DNA from: Aeromicrobium sp. Root495
GTDB taxonomy: Bacteria; Actinomycetota; Actinomycetes; Propionibacteriales; Nocardioidaceae
Assembly (NCBI RefSeq): GCF_001426755.1
Contig: NZ_LMFJ01000002.1
Span: forward strand, 460,322 to 524,321
Length of the DNA: 64,000 nt
Direction of reading: 5' to 3'
A model generated the notes under the pieces. The model was not told where the DNA came from, made no database searches, and saw only the letters and a list, made by a program, of their open reading frames with translations. Each line of letters opens with the position of its first letter. Position 1 is the first letter of the stretch. The position numbers were made by a program, and so were the translations under genes. Below are positions 42,225 to 50,951 of the stretch, one piece after another.

Positions 42225-42941
42225 TCAGCCCGCGGAGTGGACGCCCTGCAGGGTGTCGCGCACGAGAGAAGCCATGCCGGCGTACCCACGGTCGTTGGGG
42301 TGGAAGTGGTCCTGCGCCAGCCGACCGCGCCAGTCCCGCATGTGGGGGACGCGGAAGTCGGCCACGACGAGGGGCCGACGCCGCACGGCGTCCTCGATCA
42401 CCGCGTTCAGGGAGGCGGCGGCCCGCTGGAAGCCCGGCTGGGTGGCCACGACGGTGCCCTCGGGGACCCGGTCGAGGAGGGCACTCATCGAGGCGTCGAG
42501 CGTCTTGCGCCAGCGAGGGCTCATGAGGTCGTTGTTGCCGATGAGCAGGGTCACCAGCTCGATCCGGTGTCCCTGGTCGCGGACCAGCTCGAGCGCGTCG
42601 AGCTGCCGTCCGGCCACGTCGTCGACCCGGGCTCCCGTGAAGGAGAGGTTGAGTGCGGCGAGGCCCTCGATCCGCGGCGGGGGCTCAGCCAGGAGCTGGC
42701 CCACCCAGCCACGGTCGGGCGCGCTCGCGCCGATGCCCTGCGACATGGAGTCGCCCAGGACGACCCACAGCCCGCGCCCCGAGTCGAGAGCACGTCGGTT
42801 GCTCTCGGCCCACCACTGGGCGTACGGCTCGACCTGGGCCTGGACCGAGCGGATCCCGGGCAGGACCCAGGCCAGCTTGGACACGACGCGGCCGGGGCCG
42901 CGCTCGTTGAGGTTGGAGTAGGTGAAGGACATCGCCTCCAT
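42225..42941 (-). CDS. SGNH/GDSL-family hydrolase
   Basis: A 238-residue hydrolase. Block I is VVLGDSMSQGIG (catalytic Ser), the block III-like motif is LIGNNDLM, and block V is DHFHPNDRGY with Asp and His of the triad. There is no signal peptide, so it is probably cytoplasmic, acting on small esters or lipids. It lies downstream of the enoyl-CoA hydratase gene on the same strand (51 bp). Confidence 0.85.
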   Translation of the reverse strand: MEAMSFTYSNLNERGPGRVVSKLAWVLPGIRSVQAQVEPYAQWWAESNRRALDSGRGLWVVLGDSMSQGIGASAPDRGWVGQLLAEPPPRIEGLAALNLSFTGARVDDVAGRQLDALELVRDQGHRIELVTLLIGNNDLMSPRWRKTLDASMSALLDRVPEGTVVATQPGFQRAAASLNAVIEDAVRRRPLVVADFRVPHMRDWRGRLAQDHFHPNDRGYAGMASLVRDTLQGVHSAG

Positions 42942-42992
42942 TGCAGCCTGAAAACGGTCCGCCCGCAGGGGAACCGGGCCGTGGGGTTCGTC

Positions 42993-43742
42993 TCAGCGGC
43001 TGAAGCGAGCTGCGAACTTCTCGAACGTCTCGGAGCTGAGGGACCTGGCCTGGGCCAGGGCCTCGAAGGCGAGCGACTCCTCGGCGCTCGCGGTGGACGC
43101 GAGCCTGACGGACTGCTTGATCGCAGCCATGACCTCGGGCTCGCGCCCGGCATAGTCGGCTGCGAGAGCCGTGGCCCGCTCGAGAGGCGAGTCGTCGACC
43201 CACTGCGCGATGCCGAGCCGCAGGGCGTCGTCGGCACCGATGAGGTCGCCGGCGTAGAGGGCGGCGGCCGTGTTGGCGGCGCCGATGCGCTGGGTCAGCA
43301 TCCAGGTGCAACCGCCGCCGGGGTGCAGCCCGATCTTGGCGAACGTCGGCCCGAATCCTGCCTTCGGTCCGGCCACGATGACGTCGCACGCCAGTGCGAT
43401 GTTCAGGCCCGCGCCGACGGCCGGTCCGTGGACGGACGCGACCGTGGGGATCGTGAGGTCACGCAGGCCGAGGAAGCACGCGTACACACCCATGAGGTGG
43501 TCCTTGAGGACCTCGACCGGGCGGGTGCGGTCGCCGAAGAGGTTCTCCAGGTCGGCACCGGAGCAGAAGGCGCGCCCGGCGCCCGTGACCACGAGCGCGC
43601 GGGCGTCGGCGTCGTCGGCGACCGCGGCGATGGCGACCTTGAGCTCCTCGAGGAGCGGCCAGTCGAGGGCGTTGAGCCGGTCGGGCGCGTTGAGCGTGAT
43701 CGTGCGGACCGGTCCGTCGGACTCCAGCAGGACGAGAGGCAT
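42993..43742 (-). CDS. Enoyl-CoA hydratase/isomerase family protein
   Basis: A 249-residue crotonase-fold enzyme. The oxyanion hole segments GAGRAFCSGADL and HGPAVGAGLNIALACDVIVA are typical. The glutamate that follows in true hydratases is replaced in this region by KIGLHPGGG, so it may be an isomerase or another crotonase-type enzyme rather than a classic hydratase. Acts on acyl-CoA; pathway unknown. Confidence 0.85.
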   Translation of the reverse strand: MPLVLLESDGPVRTITLNAPDRLNALDWPLLEELKVAIAAVADDADARALVVTGAGRAFCSGADLENLFGDRTRPVEVLKDHLMGVYACFLGLRDLTIPTVASVHGPAVGAGLNIALACDVIVAGPKAGFGPTFAKIGLHPGGGCTWMLTQRIGAANTAAALYAGDLIGADDALRLGIAQWVDDSPLERATALAADYAGREPEVMAAIKQSVRLASTASAEESLAFEALAQARSLSSETFEKFAARFSR

Positions 43743-43794
43743 GACCGCAGGCTAGCGGTCATGCCTCGCGGTCCCGTGTGAGGTCGGCGACCCC

Positions 43795-44571
43795 TCAGAG
43801 GTCGTACGGGGCGTTGCACTTGAAGCTGATCTCGGTCAGGGCGAGCTTGCTGGCCTCGCCGGTGTCGGCGCTGACCTGGAAGTCGTGGCCGGAGACGACA
43901 GCCGAGCTGTACGCCGTGGTCCCTCGGGTCTGGAAGACCGTGAAGCCGCTGTAGAAGCCGATGAACGAGTCGGGATCGCGGAACACCCCGGTGACGGACG
44001 AGTCCGCCGCGCCGGTGTCCACCCCGGCCCTGGCCGAGAACGAGATGCAGCCGTGCGGTGACAGGTCGAAGGTGACAGGACTCGCGTTGTAGACCTCCCA
44101 GCCGCCGCGCGAGCTGACGCCGTCGACGCTCGTGCCGTCGATCTTGCGGTCCGAGAGCTCGAAGCCCGCCACCGTCCGGAAGACCCGGATCGCGGCGGAG
44201 GACGTCTTGACCGCGGCGTGGCCGCCCTCGGCCCCCTTGACCACGCGGAAGATGCGGAAGCCTCCGTCGCGCAGCCGGATCTTGGCGGAGTACTTGCCGG
44301 TGCTCGTGAGGCCGACGACCTTCTCCTTCTCGCTGGGCGCGTTGTCCTTCGAGGCGTTGTAGGAGTAGATCGTCACCTTGCGACCCGCCACGGGACCGCC
44401 GGTCACCGTGCCGGAGACGGTCACGACCGAGCCGACGTTGGTGCGCGTGGCACTGGTCTTGATCGTGGCCTTGTACGGGGTGGCGGCCTGGGCCGCCACC
44501 GGGGCGAGAACTACAGCGCCGAGCGCGGAGGCCGCGATCACGGCGAGGACGGTGCGGATGGTGCGGGGCAT
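43795..44571 (-). CDS. Secreted protein of unknown function
   Basis: A 258-residue protein with a clear signal peptide ending AAQAATPY. Residues 35-120 look like an Ig-like or bacterial surface beta domain (NVGSVVTVSGTVTGG, RKVTIYSYN, GKYSAKIRL). The rest is beta-rich with two cysteines. Likely exported and soluble or wall-associated. Divergent from the histidine kinase gene. Confidence 0.75.
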   Translation of the reverse strand: MPRTIRTVLAVIAASALGAVVLAPVAAQAATPYKATIKTSATRTNVGSVVTVSGTVTGGPVAGRKVTIYSYNASKDNAPSEKEKVVGLTSTGKYSAKIRLRDGGFRIFRVVKGAEGGHAAVKTSSAAIRVFRTVAGFELSDRKIDGTSVDGVSSRGGWEVYNASPVTFDLSPHGCISFSARAGVDTGAADSSVTGVFRDPDSFIGFYSGFTVFQTRGTTAYSSAVVSGHDFQVSADTGEASKLALTEISFKCNAPYDL

Positions 44572-44695
44572 GGAGGTCTCCTGGGCTCGTCGGGTGTCCC
44601 GAAGGTACGCCCAGGATCGCTCTGCCGAGGGCGTTTTCCGGCACGTGGTGGGGGCCCGGACCTACAGTGGTCCTGTCCCGGTGGGAGGAGGACGC

Positions 44696-45871
44696 ATGAC
44701 CGCTGATGCCTTGATCGCGGAGTACGACGTCGTGGGGCACACGCCCGACGCCTTCGCGTCCGTCGTGGAGATGGCGGCACTCGTGGCCGCCGTGCCCATG
44801 GCCACCATCAACATCCTCACGACCGACCAGCAGCACCAGGTGGCGACGTTCGGCTTCGACGCCTCCATCTGCGCACGGTCGGACTCGATGTGCGTGGCGA
44901 GCGTCGAGTCCCAGGCCCCCGTGGTCGTGGCCGACGCCAGCCAGGACACCCGGTTCGCCGCCAACCCGTTCGTCACCGGTGAGCTGGGCGACGTCCGGTT
45001 CTACGCCACGCACCCGCTGGTGACCCCGAGCGGCGTGGTGATCGGCACGCTGTGCGTCTTCGACACCGTCCCGCGCGAGCTCGACGACCAGCAGGAGCAG
45101 GCGCTGCTCGGCCTGGCCGACCGACTCGTCGACATCCTCGAGCTCACCCGTCGCACGCACGACCTCGACGTCGCGCTCCAGGAGATGTCCGGGCTGCGCG
45201 ACGAGCTGCGACGATCCAACGAGCACCTCTCGGCGTTCGCCGGCCAGGTGAGCCACGACCTCGTCGGCCCCCTCGCCACCGTCACCATGGCGCTGGGCGT
45301 GCTCGACGACGAGCTGGACAACGCGTCGGAGCCCTCCCCGTCCATGGTCTCGTCGGTCCAGGCCGGTCTCCGCGGGGCCGATCGCATGGAGACACTGATC
45401 CGCGACGTCCTGGCCTTCGCCCGGGTGGGCGGCAGCCTGCGACGCGAGCCCACCGACCTCAGCCTCCTCGCGCGGGCAGCCGGGCAGGCCCTCGGCCTCG
45501 AGGCGGGCGACGAGCGGCTGCGCATCGAGACGCTGCCGGTCCTCCACGTCGACCCCGTGCAGATCGGTGCCGCGCTGCAGAACCTCGTGTCCAACGCGCT
45601 CAAGTTCGGTGGCGACGACCCTCGCGTCGAGATCACGGCCCGTCGCGAGCAGGAGGCTTGGCTCGTCACGGTGGCGGACCGCGGGATCGGCATCGCGGAC
45701 GAGGACGCGGTGCGGGTCTTCGAGCCGCTCGTCCGGGTCGACGAGAGTGCCGAGGGCAGTGGTATCGGGCTGTCCACCTGTCGTCGCATCCTGGAGGCGC
45801 ACGGCGGCTCCATCGGCCTGCGACCCCGGGCCGGTGGCGGCACGGAGGCGTGGTTCGTCCTTCCCGACTGA
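44696..45871 (+). CDS. GAF-domain sensor histidine kinase (soluble)
   Basis: A 391-residue cytoplasmic kinase. A GAF domain occupies residues 10-155 (ICARSDSMCVA, then VVADASQDTRF), then a coiled-coil-like stretch, the phospho-acceptor motif GQVSHDLVGPLATV near residue 187, and an ATPase domain with NLVSNALKF, DRGIGIAD and GSGIGLSTC. GGGAGGAGG lies before the ATG. No response regulator is adjacent, so its partner must be elsewhere. The GAF region resembles those that open with cysteines in redox or phytochrome-like sensors, but the ligand is unknown. Confidence 0.88.
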   Translation: MTADALIAEYDVVGHTPDAFASVVEMAALVAAVPMATINILTTDQQHQVATFGFDASICARSDSMCVASVESQAPVVVADASQDTRFAANPFVTGELGDVRFYATHPLVTPSGVVIGTLCVFDTVPRELDDQQEQALLGLADRLVDILELTRRTHDLDVALQEMSGLRDELRRSNEHLSAFAGQVSHDLVGPLATVTMALGVLDDELDNASEPSPSMVSSVQAGLRGADRMETLIRDVLAFARVGGSLRREPTDLSLLARAAGQALGLEAGDERLRIETLPVLHVDPVQIGAALQNLVSNALKFGGDDPRVEITARREQEAWLVTVADRGIGIADEDAVRVFEPLVRVDESAEGSGIGLSTCRRILEAHGGSIGLRPRAGGGTEAWFVLPD

Positions 45872-46003
45872 GAAGACTTCGAGGGTCCTACTGCCCATCG
45901 CGCGACTCCGCGCCTATTCTTCTCGGGTCGGGGGACGGGAGCACGTCCGACGACCGCCAGGGAGCGCGAGCATGAGCACGTCCAGAACGAGCGGTGCGCG
46001 GCG

Positions 46004-46195
46004 ATGAGCCACTGGGGCGTCCTGTTCTCGCTCGGCACGTTCCTCGTCCTGGCGAGCCTGGGCTTCTGGAAGATCTGGAGCACGGACACCACCGAGGAGG
46101 ACCGTGGACTTCGGATCCTCGGCCTGGGTCTCGGCGCCCTGATCGGCACGGCCGGACTCGTGATGGTGGCGCTCGGGGTGGCTCGGGCTCTCTAG
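46004..46195 (+). CDS. Small two-helix membrane protein
   Basis: A 63-residue protein with two hydrophobic segments flanking a short polar loop (STDTTEEDRGL). Family unknown. An 11-codon frame overlaps its start (ATGA), but I do not count that as a gene. Confidence 0.6.
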   Translation: MSHWGVLFSLGTFLVLASLGFWKIWSTDTTEEDRGLRILGLGLGALIGTAGLVMVALGVARAL

Positions 46196-46218
46196 CCGGC
46201 GTCTGCGGCCGGCCCGCG

Positions 46219-46617
46219 TCAGCGGGTGGAGCGGCTCAGCCGGGCGGTCACGCGCATCCCGAGATGGTCGTGGGTGACGGTCCACTCGTCGCACAGCGCA
46301 TCGATGATGCCGAGGCCGCGTCCGCCCTCTGCCTCGCGCGGGGGGTGCAGTGGCTGGAGCGGGTGGAAGTCCCCGTGGTCACAGACGCTGACGACCAGAT
46401 GGGACTCGTCCAGGTGCCACGAGAGCTCGAGCGTCTGCTGCGGGCTCGGCCGCCCGTGCCGGAAGGCGTTGGAGACGAGCTCGCTCACGATGAGCTCGGC
46501 CATCTCGATGAACGTCTCGTCGGCGTGGCCCGCCGAGCTCAGGTCGTCTCGGAGGAGCTGGCGTGCCTGGGACGCCGCAGAGATGGTGAACGGGAGTGAG
46601 GTGGTGGTGCAGGACAT
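46219..46617 (-). CDS. RsbW-like anti-sigma factor / serine kinase
   Basis: A 132-residue HATPase_c_2 domain. N box ELVSNAFRHG, G1-like VCDHGDFHP and G2 GGRGLGIIDALCDEW are in order. Such proteins bind and inhibit a sigma factor and phosphorylate an anti-sigma antagonist. Neither a sigma factor nor an STAS antagonist is adjacent. It is divergent from the ANTAR gene. Confidence 0.85.
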   Translation of the reverse strand: MSCTTTSLPFTISAASQARQLLRDDLSSAGHADETFIEMAELIVSELVSNAFRHGRPSPQQTLELSWHLDESHLVVSVCDHGDFHPLQPLHPPREAEGGRGLGIIDALCDEWTVTHDHLGMRVTARLSRSTR

Positions 46618-46790
46618 CGAGCGGCTTCCGTGGTGCGTCTCAGGGATGGCACCACGGTACGAGGGGTTCAGCCCCGTCGCACCTGCGCCCTCGGTCGTCG
46701 GCTCCGAGGCGCCTGACTAGGATTGCTCCGTTCGTTGCTGTGCAGCAGGTCGCGGCGACCTGTATCGGCGAACCCGGAAGAGCACCAACG

Positions 46791-47030
46791 TTGGATCAGC
46801 ACGAAGACCTCGAGCAGCAGATCGCTCAGCTGAAGAGCGGCCTCCAGACGCGTGGCCGCGTCGGCATGGCTCTCGGCATCATCATGGAACGGTACGAGCT
46901 GGACGAGGACCGGGCCTTCAGGCTCCTGGTCCGCATCTCCCAGCACGAGAACCGCAAGCTCCACACCGTCGCGGAGGACGTCATCGCCGGCCGCGACCTG
47001 GCCGGCGGGGACTCGAGCGTCGACGCCTAG
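46791..47030 (+). CDS. Free-standing ANTAR-domain RNA-binding protein
   Basis: About 79 residues if the TTG at 46791 is used (GGAAGAG 9 bases upstream); the frame is open further upstream without similarity. The ANTAR helices are clear: LQTRGRVGMALGIIMERYEL, DEDRAFRLLVRISQ, then KLHTVAEDVI. ANTAR proteins bind paired hairpins in mRNA leaders and prevent termination. The usual GAF or receiver part is missing, so activation may come from a separate protein. The N-terminal coiled segment (DQHEDLEQQIAQL) may dimerise it. Confidence 0.75.
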   Translation: MDQHEDLEQQIAQLKSGLQTRGRVGMALGIIMERYELDEDRAFRLLVRISQHENRKLHTVAEDVIAGRDLAGGDSSVDA

Positions 47031-47101
47031 CGGCGGCGCACGGTTTCCCGTCGCCGCAGCACGGGTACCTCCTCGTCACGGTCCGAGCGAGTGGCGAGCT
47101 G

Positions 47102-47123
47102 CGGCCCGCCGTGGCGCGGGCCG
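47102..47123 (+). terminator. Hairpin after the ANTAR gene
   Basis: CGGCCCGC and GCGGGCCG form a perfect 8-bp stem with a 6-base loop, 72 bp after the stop. The remaining 248-bp gap shows no gene. Confidence 0.5.
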
Positions 47124-47278
47124 AGGGGACACCGGCCTCGGTTGAGCAGCCAGTCCGGCGCCGGTGTCTCCGCCCCTCGCGGCGACGCACCGACGACGCG
47201 ATCGCTCTCCCGCGTCCGAGAAGACCGCTTCTCCTGATGTGCCCTCGAGGCCGGCGGATCCTCAGTACGCTGCCGTCC

Positions 47279-48022
47279 ATGATTCGTCAGCTCCTTCGAC
47301 CTTCGGCTCTCACGCTTCTGGCTGCGGTCCTCCTGGTGCCGTCCGCGGTCCACGCCGGGACGGGATCGGGGACGAACGGCGAGACCACGGTGGTCCTGAC
47401 GATCAAGGACGTCTATCTCAACAAGGAGAACGGCAGTCACGCCGTTCCGATGATCTACGACGTGTCGGGCCTGCCGACCTGGTCGGACGGGTCGGACCTG
47501 GGCTGGAGCGTCGCCGGTGAGGTCGTCGGGCCGGACAAGCAGAAGCTCGAGCCCGAGGACGGGGGCACCTCGTGGCTGACCAACTGGACCCCCGACGGAT
47601 CGTCGCAGGGACGACACGTCGACACCTACCACTCCGTGAATGCCCTCTTCGTCTCTCCCGGCGTCCAGACGTTCAGCGGGACGTTCAGCTACACGGTGCC
47701 TCAGACGGGCGAGCAGAGGAGCATCGCTCTGAGGACCGCGTTCACGATCCGACGATCGGCCGTGCGGTTCGTGAAGCTCAGCACGCGCACGTGGCAGCTT
47801 CGCGGGATCGACCGGAAGGTCACGTTCCACTCGCCCGACATCCGACTGCAGAAGAAGGTCGGCGCGAGGTGGAAGACGATCTGGCAGGACGACCCTGACA
47901 GTCTCCGGACCAATCCCTCCGGCCGGTTCAAGGTGCCGAAGCTCAAGAAGGGGACCTACCGCCTGGTCCACCGGGCCGGCACGGCGACCCTGGCAGCCCA
48001 GCGGTCGGTGAAGCAGCCCTAG
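47279..48022 (+). CDS. Secreted protein of unknown function
   Basis: A 247-residue protein with a typical signal peptide ending SAVHAGTG. The mature part is Thr/Ser/Gly-rich and beta-like (TTVVLTIKDVYLNKENG), with a basic C-terminal segment (KVPKLKKGTYRLVHRAG) like those closing Ig-like or cell-surface repeats. The frame continues upstream, but the ATG with the signal peptide is the natural start. No cysteines, no family recognised. Confidence 0.7.
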   Translation: MIRQLLRPSALTLLAAVLLVPSAVHAGTGSGTNGETTVVLTIKDVYLNKENGSHAVPMIYDVSGLPTWSDGSDLGWSVAGEVVGPDKQKLEPEDGGTSWLTNWTPDGSSQGRHVDTYHSVNALFVSPGVQTFSGTFSYTVPQTGEQRSIALRTAFTIRRSAVRFVKLSTRTWQLRGIDRKVTFHSPDIRLQKKVGARWKTIWQDDPDSLRTNPSGRFKVPKLKKGTYRLVHRAGTATLAAQRSVKQP

Positions 48023-48057
48023 GCGCGGAGGAGTGGTCGGCCTCTTGCGTGAAGAGA

Positions 48058-48229
48058 GCCGATGACGGGATCCCTCGGGGACGCCTGCGGCGTGGTGGGG
48101 GGCCCGACTCGATTCCCGTCACCGTCTCCTCGTGAGACTCGGAGCCGATGACGGGATCCCTCGGGGACGCCTGCGGCGTGGTGGGGGGCCCGACTCGAGA
48201 CGCGTCACCGTCTCCTCGTGAGACTCGGA
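48058..48229. repeat. Two 86-bp direct repeats bearing the 3' end of tRNA-Gly
   Basis: Two head-to-tail units (48058-48143 and 48144-48229) are identical at 83 of 86 positions; the differences lie in one 4-bp block (TTCC versus GACG). Each begins GCCGATGACGGG, exactly the end of the adjacent tRNA (acceptor and T-stem strand), which itself begins a third period at 48230. Unit 1 also contains ATTCCCGTCACC, close to an inverted copy of the same tRNA end. Confidence 0.85.
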
Positions 48230-48299
48230 GCCGATGACGGGAATCGAACCCGCATATCTTGCTTGGGAAGCAAGCGCTCTACCACTGAGCTACATCGGC
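48229..48299 (-). tRNA. tRNA-Gly (anticodon CCC)
   Basis: Cloverleaf on the minus strand: acceptor GCCGATG pairing with CATCGGC, D-loop AGCTCAGTGGTAGAGC, anticodon arm CTTGC-TTCCCAA-GCAAG giving anticodon CCC, and T-arm GCGGGTTCGATTCCCGT. CCA is not encoded. Codes for reading GGG codons. Confidence 0.95.
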
Positions 48300-48460
48300 G
48301 ACAGCGCCCTGGGGCACTGGTCCCGATGCTAGCCGACGACGTCCGCCCCGCGACGCTCGCGGCAACGGGAGAGCCTTCGCGTGTCCGTCGAGGGCCGCGT
48401 CCTGGGGCCGAGGGCGGACGAGCGCCCCACGGCAGGCCCGGCGGGCGTTAAGGTTTGCTC

Positions 48461-49036
48461 GTGCTCCTCTCAGACCGCGACATCCTGGCCGAGATCGACG
48501 CAGAGCGGGTCCAGCTGGACCCCCTCGATCGCGGGATGATCCAGCCCTCGAGCATCGACGTGCGCCTCGACAAGTTCTTCCGGGTCTTCGACAACCACAA
48601 GTACCCGCACATCGACCCCGCGGCGGACCAGTCCGACCTGACGCGCGAGGTCGACGTCACGGGCGACGAGGCCTTCATCCTCCACCCCGGCGAGTTCGTG
48701 CTGGGCTCCACGTACGAGCTCATCACGCTCCCCGACGACATCGCCGCCCGGCTCGAGGGCAAGAGCTCGCTCGGGCGTCTCGGCCTCATGACGCACTCCA
48801 CGGCCGGCTTCATCGACCCGGGCTTCTCCGGCCACGTGACGCTCGAGCTGGCCAACGTCGCCACGCTGCCCATCAAGCTCTACCCCGGCATGAAGATCGG
48901 GCAGCTCTGCTTCTTCCGCCTCACCTCTCCGGCCGAGAACCCCTACGGCTCCAGCAAGTATGGTTCCCGCTACCAGGGCCAGCGAGGCCCCACGGCGTCG
49001 CGCTCGCACGCCAACTTCCACCGCACCGCGATCTGA
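48461..49036 (+). CDS. dcd: dCTP deaminase
   Basis: A 191-residue enzyme starting at GTG (VLLSDRDIL), the family's usual N-terminus. The [10 protein letters not shown] and [20 protein letters not shown] motifs and the C-terminal [11 protein letters not shown] match Dcd. Actinobacterial members often convert dCTP to dUMP in one step (deaminase plus dUTPase); this sequence looks of that type. It leads a run with psuG and psuK, 16 bp apart. Confidence 0.92.
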   Translation: MLLSDRDILAEIDAERVQLDPLDRGMIQPSSIDVRLDKFFRVFDNHKYPHIDPAADQSDLTREVDVTGDEAFILHPGEFVLGSTYELITLPDDIAARLEGKSSLGRLGLMTHSTAGFIDPGFSGHVTLELANVATLPIKLYPGMKIGQLCFFRLTSPAENPYGSSKYGSRYQGQRGPTASRSHANFHRTAI

Positions 49037-49052
49037 ACCCGAGGAGTCCTCG

Positions 49053-49961
49053 ATGACACTGCCCCTCTCCGTGGCTCCCGCCGTCGCCGACGCCCTCGCC
49101 GTCGGCCGGCCCGTGGTCGCGCTGGAGTCCACCATCATCAGCCACGGCCTGCCCCGTCCCGACAACCTCGAGGCTGCGCGCCGCTTCGAGGCGCTCCTGG
49201 CCGACCGTGGTGTCGTGCCCGCCACCATCGCCGTCCTCGACGGTGAGCTCAAGGCCGGTCTCACGCCCGACGAGCTGGAGCGCATCGCGAGCGAGGACGT
49301 CCCCAAGCTCAGCGTCCGTGACCTGCCCGTCGCGCTGGCCCAGGGCGGCAGCGGCGCCACCACGGTGGCCGCCACCTCCTTCATCGCCGACCACGCCGGG
49401 ATCCGGGTCTTCGCCACCGGTGGCCTGGGGGGCGTGCATCGCAGGGCGTCGGAGTCCTTCGACGAGTCGGCCGACCTCAAGACGCTCTCGGAGGTCCCCA
49501 TCACGGTGGTCTCGGCCGGCGTGAAGTCCATCCTCGACATCGGCGCCACCTTGGAGCGGCTCGAGTCGCTCGGCGTCACCGTCGTCGGCTACGGCACGGA
49601 GGACTTCCCCAGCTTCTGGCTCAGCTCGTCGGGGCACCGGCTCGACTGGTCGGTGCCCGACGCCGCCGGCGTCGCCGCCGTCATGGAGTCCCGCGACGAG
49701 CTGGAGCTGTGCTCGGCCGTCGTCGTGGCCAACCCGCTGCCCGAGTCCGACCAGCTCGACCCGGCCCTTCACGACAGTGCGCTCGAGGAGGCACTGCGTC
49801 TGGCCGACGAGAAGGGCCTCACGGGCAAGGACGTCACGCCCTTCCTCCTCCAGACCATCGTGGACATCACCGGTGGCCAGAGCCTGGCCGTGAACCTGAA
49901 GATCGCGGAGAACAACATCCGGGTCGCCGGAGACATCGCCACCGCCTGGTCCGCGCTCTAG
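49053..49961 (+). CDS. psuG: Pseudouridine-5'-phosphate glycosidase
   Basis: A 302-residue enzyme. Family landmarks are VALESTIISHGLP near residue 22, GATTVAATSFIADHAGI, FATGGLGGVHR and the C-terminal GGQSLAVNLKIAENN. It splits pseudouridine 5'-phosphate into uracil and ribose 5-phosphate. A GAGGAG site precedes the ATG. Coupled to the kinase that makes its substrate (2 bp gap). Confidence 0.93.
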   Translation: MTLPLSVAPAVADALAVGRPVVALESTIISHGLPRPDNLEAARRFEALLADRGVVPATIAVLDGELKAGLTPDELERIASEDVPKLSVRDLPVALAQGGSGATTVAATSFIADHAGIRVFATGGLGGVHRRASESFDESADLKTLSEVPITVVSAGVKSILDIGATLERLESLGVTVVGYGTEDFPSFWLSSSGHRLDWSVPDAAGVAAVMESRDELELCSAVVVANPLPESDQLDPALHDSALEEALRLADEKGLTGKDVTPFLLQTIVDITGGQSLAVNLKIAENNIRVAGDIATAWSAL

Positions 49962-49963
49962 GG

Positions 49964-50851
49964 ATGAAGCACGTCCTCGTCGTCGGCGACGTCGTCGACG
50001 ACATCAGCGTTCGGCTGCTCGGCGAGGTCACGGCGGCGAGCGACACGAACGCCGAGATCCGCATGCGTCCCGGCGGTTCCGCCGCCAACGTGGCCGCGTG
50101 GCTCGGGCACCTGGGTGTTCCCACGCGGTTCGTGGGACGGGTGGGCGCCGACGCCGTGGAGCGGCACGGGCGCGCCCTGGCCGAGCACGGTGTCGAGCCC
50201 TTCCTGGCAGGCGACCAGGTCCTCACGACGGCCACCATCGTGCTGCAGCTCGACGACGCGGGGGAGCGCACGATGTTCGTGGACCGCGGAGCCAACCGTG
50301 GCCTCACGACCGACGACGTCCCTGCGTCCGCGTGGGACGACGTCGGCTGGCTGCACCTCACCGGCTACACGTTCTTCGACGCCGACACCCGTCCGCTGGC
50401 GCTGGCCCTGGTCGAGCACGCGCGCAGCATCGGAGCCGGTGTGAGCGTGGACCCCAGCACCGTGTCGTTCCTGCGTGAGGCCGGGGCCTCGACCTTCCTC
50501 GACTGGGTGTCGGACGTGGACCTGGTGGTGCCCAACCTGGAGGAGGCGCGGGTCCTCGTGGATGCCCGTGGCCCGCAGATCGACCTCGAGGCCCTGGCCG
50601 CACGGTTCCCCCACGTCGTCATCACGCTGGGTGCCATGGGAGCCGCCTACGTCGGGGCCGAGGTCCGTGAGCAGGTCACCGCCCCGCGGGTCCAGGTGGT
50701 CGACACCACGGGGGCCGGCGATGCCTTCGCGGCAGGGTTCCTGAGCGCCTGGCTGGTCGACCGGAAGCCCCTCCCAGCGCTCGAGGCTGGTCGGGCTGCA
50801 GCGGAGCAGTGTGTGGCACGCTTGGGTGCCAGACCGCACGCCCGCGCCTGA
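49964..50851 (+). CDS. psuK: PfkB-family kinase, probably pseudouridine kinase
   Basis: A 295-residue ribokinase-fold enzyme. The N-terminal PGGSAANVAAWLGHLG and the C-terminal VDTTGAGDAFAAGFL (catalytic Asp, anion hole) are typical of PfkB kinases. Only 2 bp after psuG, so a pseudouridine kinase role is the natural reading; ribose or other nucleosides are alternatives. Confidence 0.88.
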   Translation: MKHVLVVGDVVDDISVRLLGEVTAASDTNAEIRMRPGGSAANVAAWLGHLGVPTRFVGRVGADAVERHGRALAEHGVEPFLAGDQVLTTATIVLQLDDAGERTMFVDRGANRGLTTDDVPASAWDDVGWLHLTGYTFFDADTRPLALALVEHARSIGAGVSVDPSTVSFLREAGASTFLDWVSDVDLVVPNLEEARVLVDARGPQIDLEALAARFPHVVITLGAMGAAYVGAEVREQVTAPRVQVVDTTGAGDAFAAGFLSAWLVDRKPLPALEAGRAAAEQCVARLGARPHARA

Positions 50852-50880
50852 GAAGGTGCTGAGCCTGCGCATGTTTCTGG

Positions 50881-50894
50881 GCCAGTCGACTGGC
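50881..50894. promoter_or_regulatory. Perfect 14-bp palindrome upstream of the TetR gene
   Basis: GCCAGTCGACTGGC is its own reverse complement and lies 58-71 bp before the tetR start, in the 100-bp gap after psuK. Perfect palindromes of this size are typical TetR operators; autoregulation is likely. Confidence 0.55.
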
Positions 50895-50951
50895 ACAAGT
50901 CGGATTTTTGGGGCAATCTCTGAGTCGGGGAGCGAGATCTGAGGACATGAC

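Noticed and set aside
42993..43742. Assignment of the crotonase-fold gene to a specific pathway such as phenylacetate breakdown
   Set aside because: No pathway partners adjacent and active-site residues are not decisive.
45972..46007. 11-codon frame overlapping the start of the small membrane protein
   Set aside because: Too short, no amino-acid signature of a leader peptide and no clear ribosome site; kept only as a possible upstream ORF.
48058..48299. Repeats considered as a CRISPR array
   Set aside because: The units are directly adjacent without variable spacers and include tRNA sequence.
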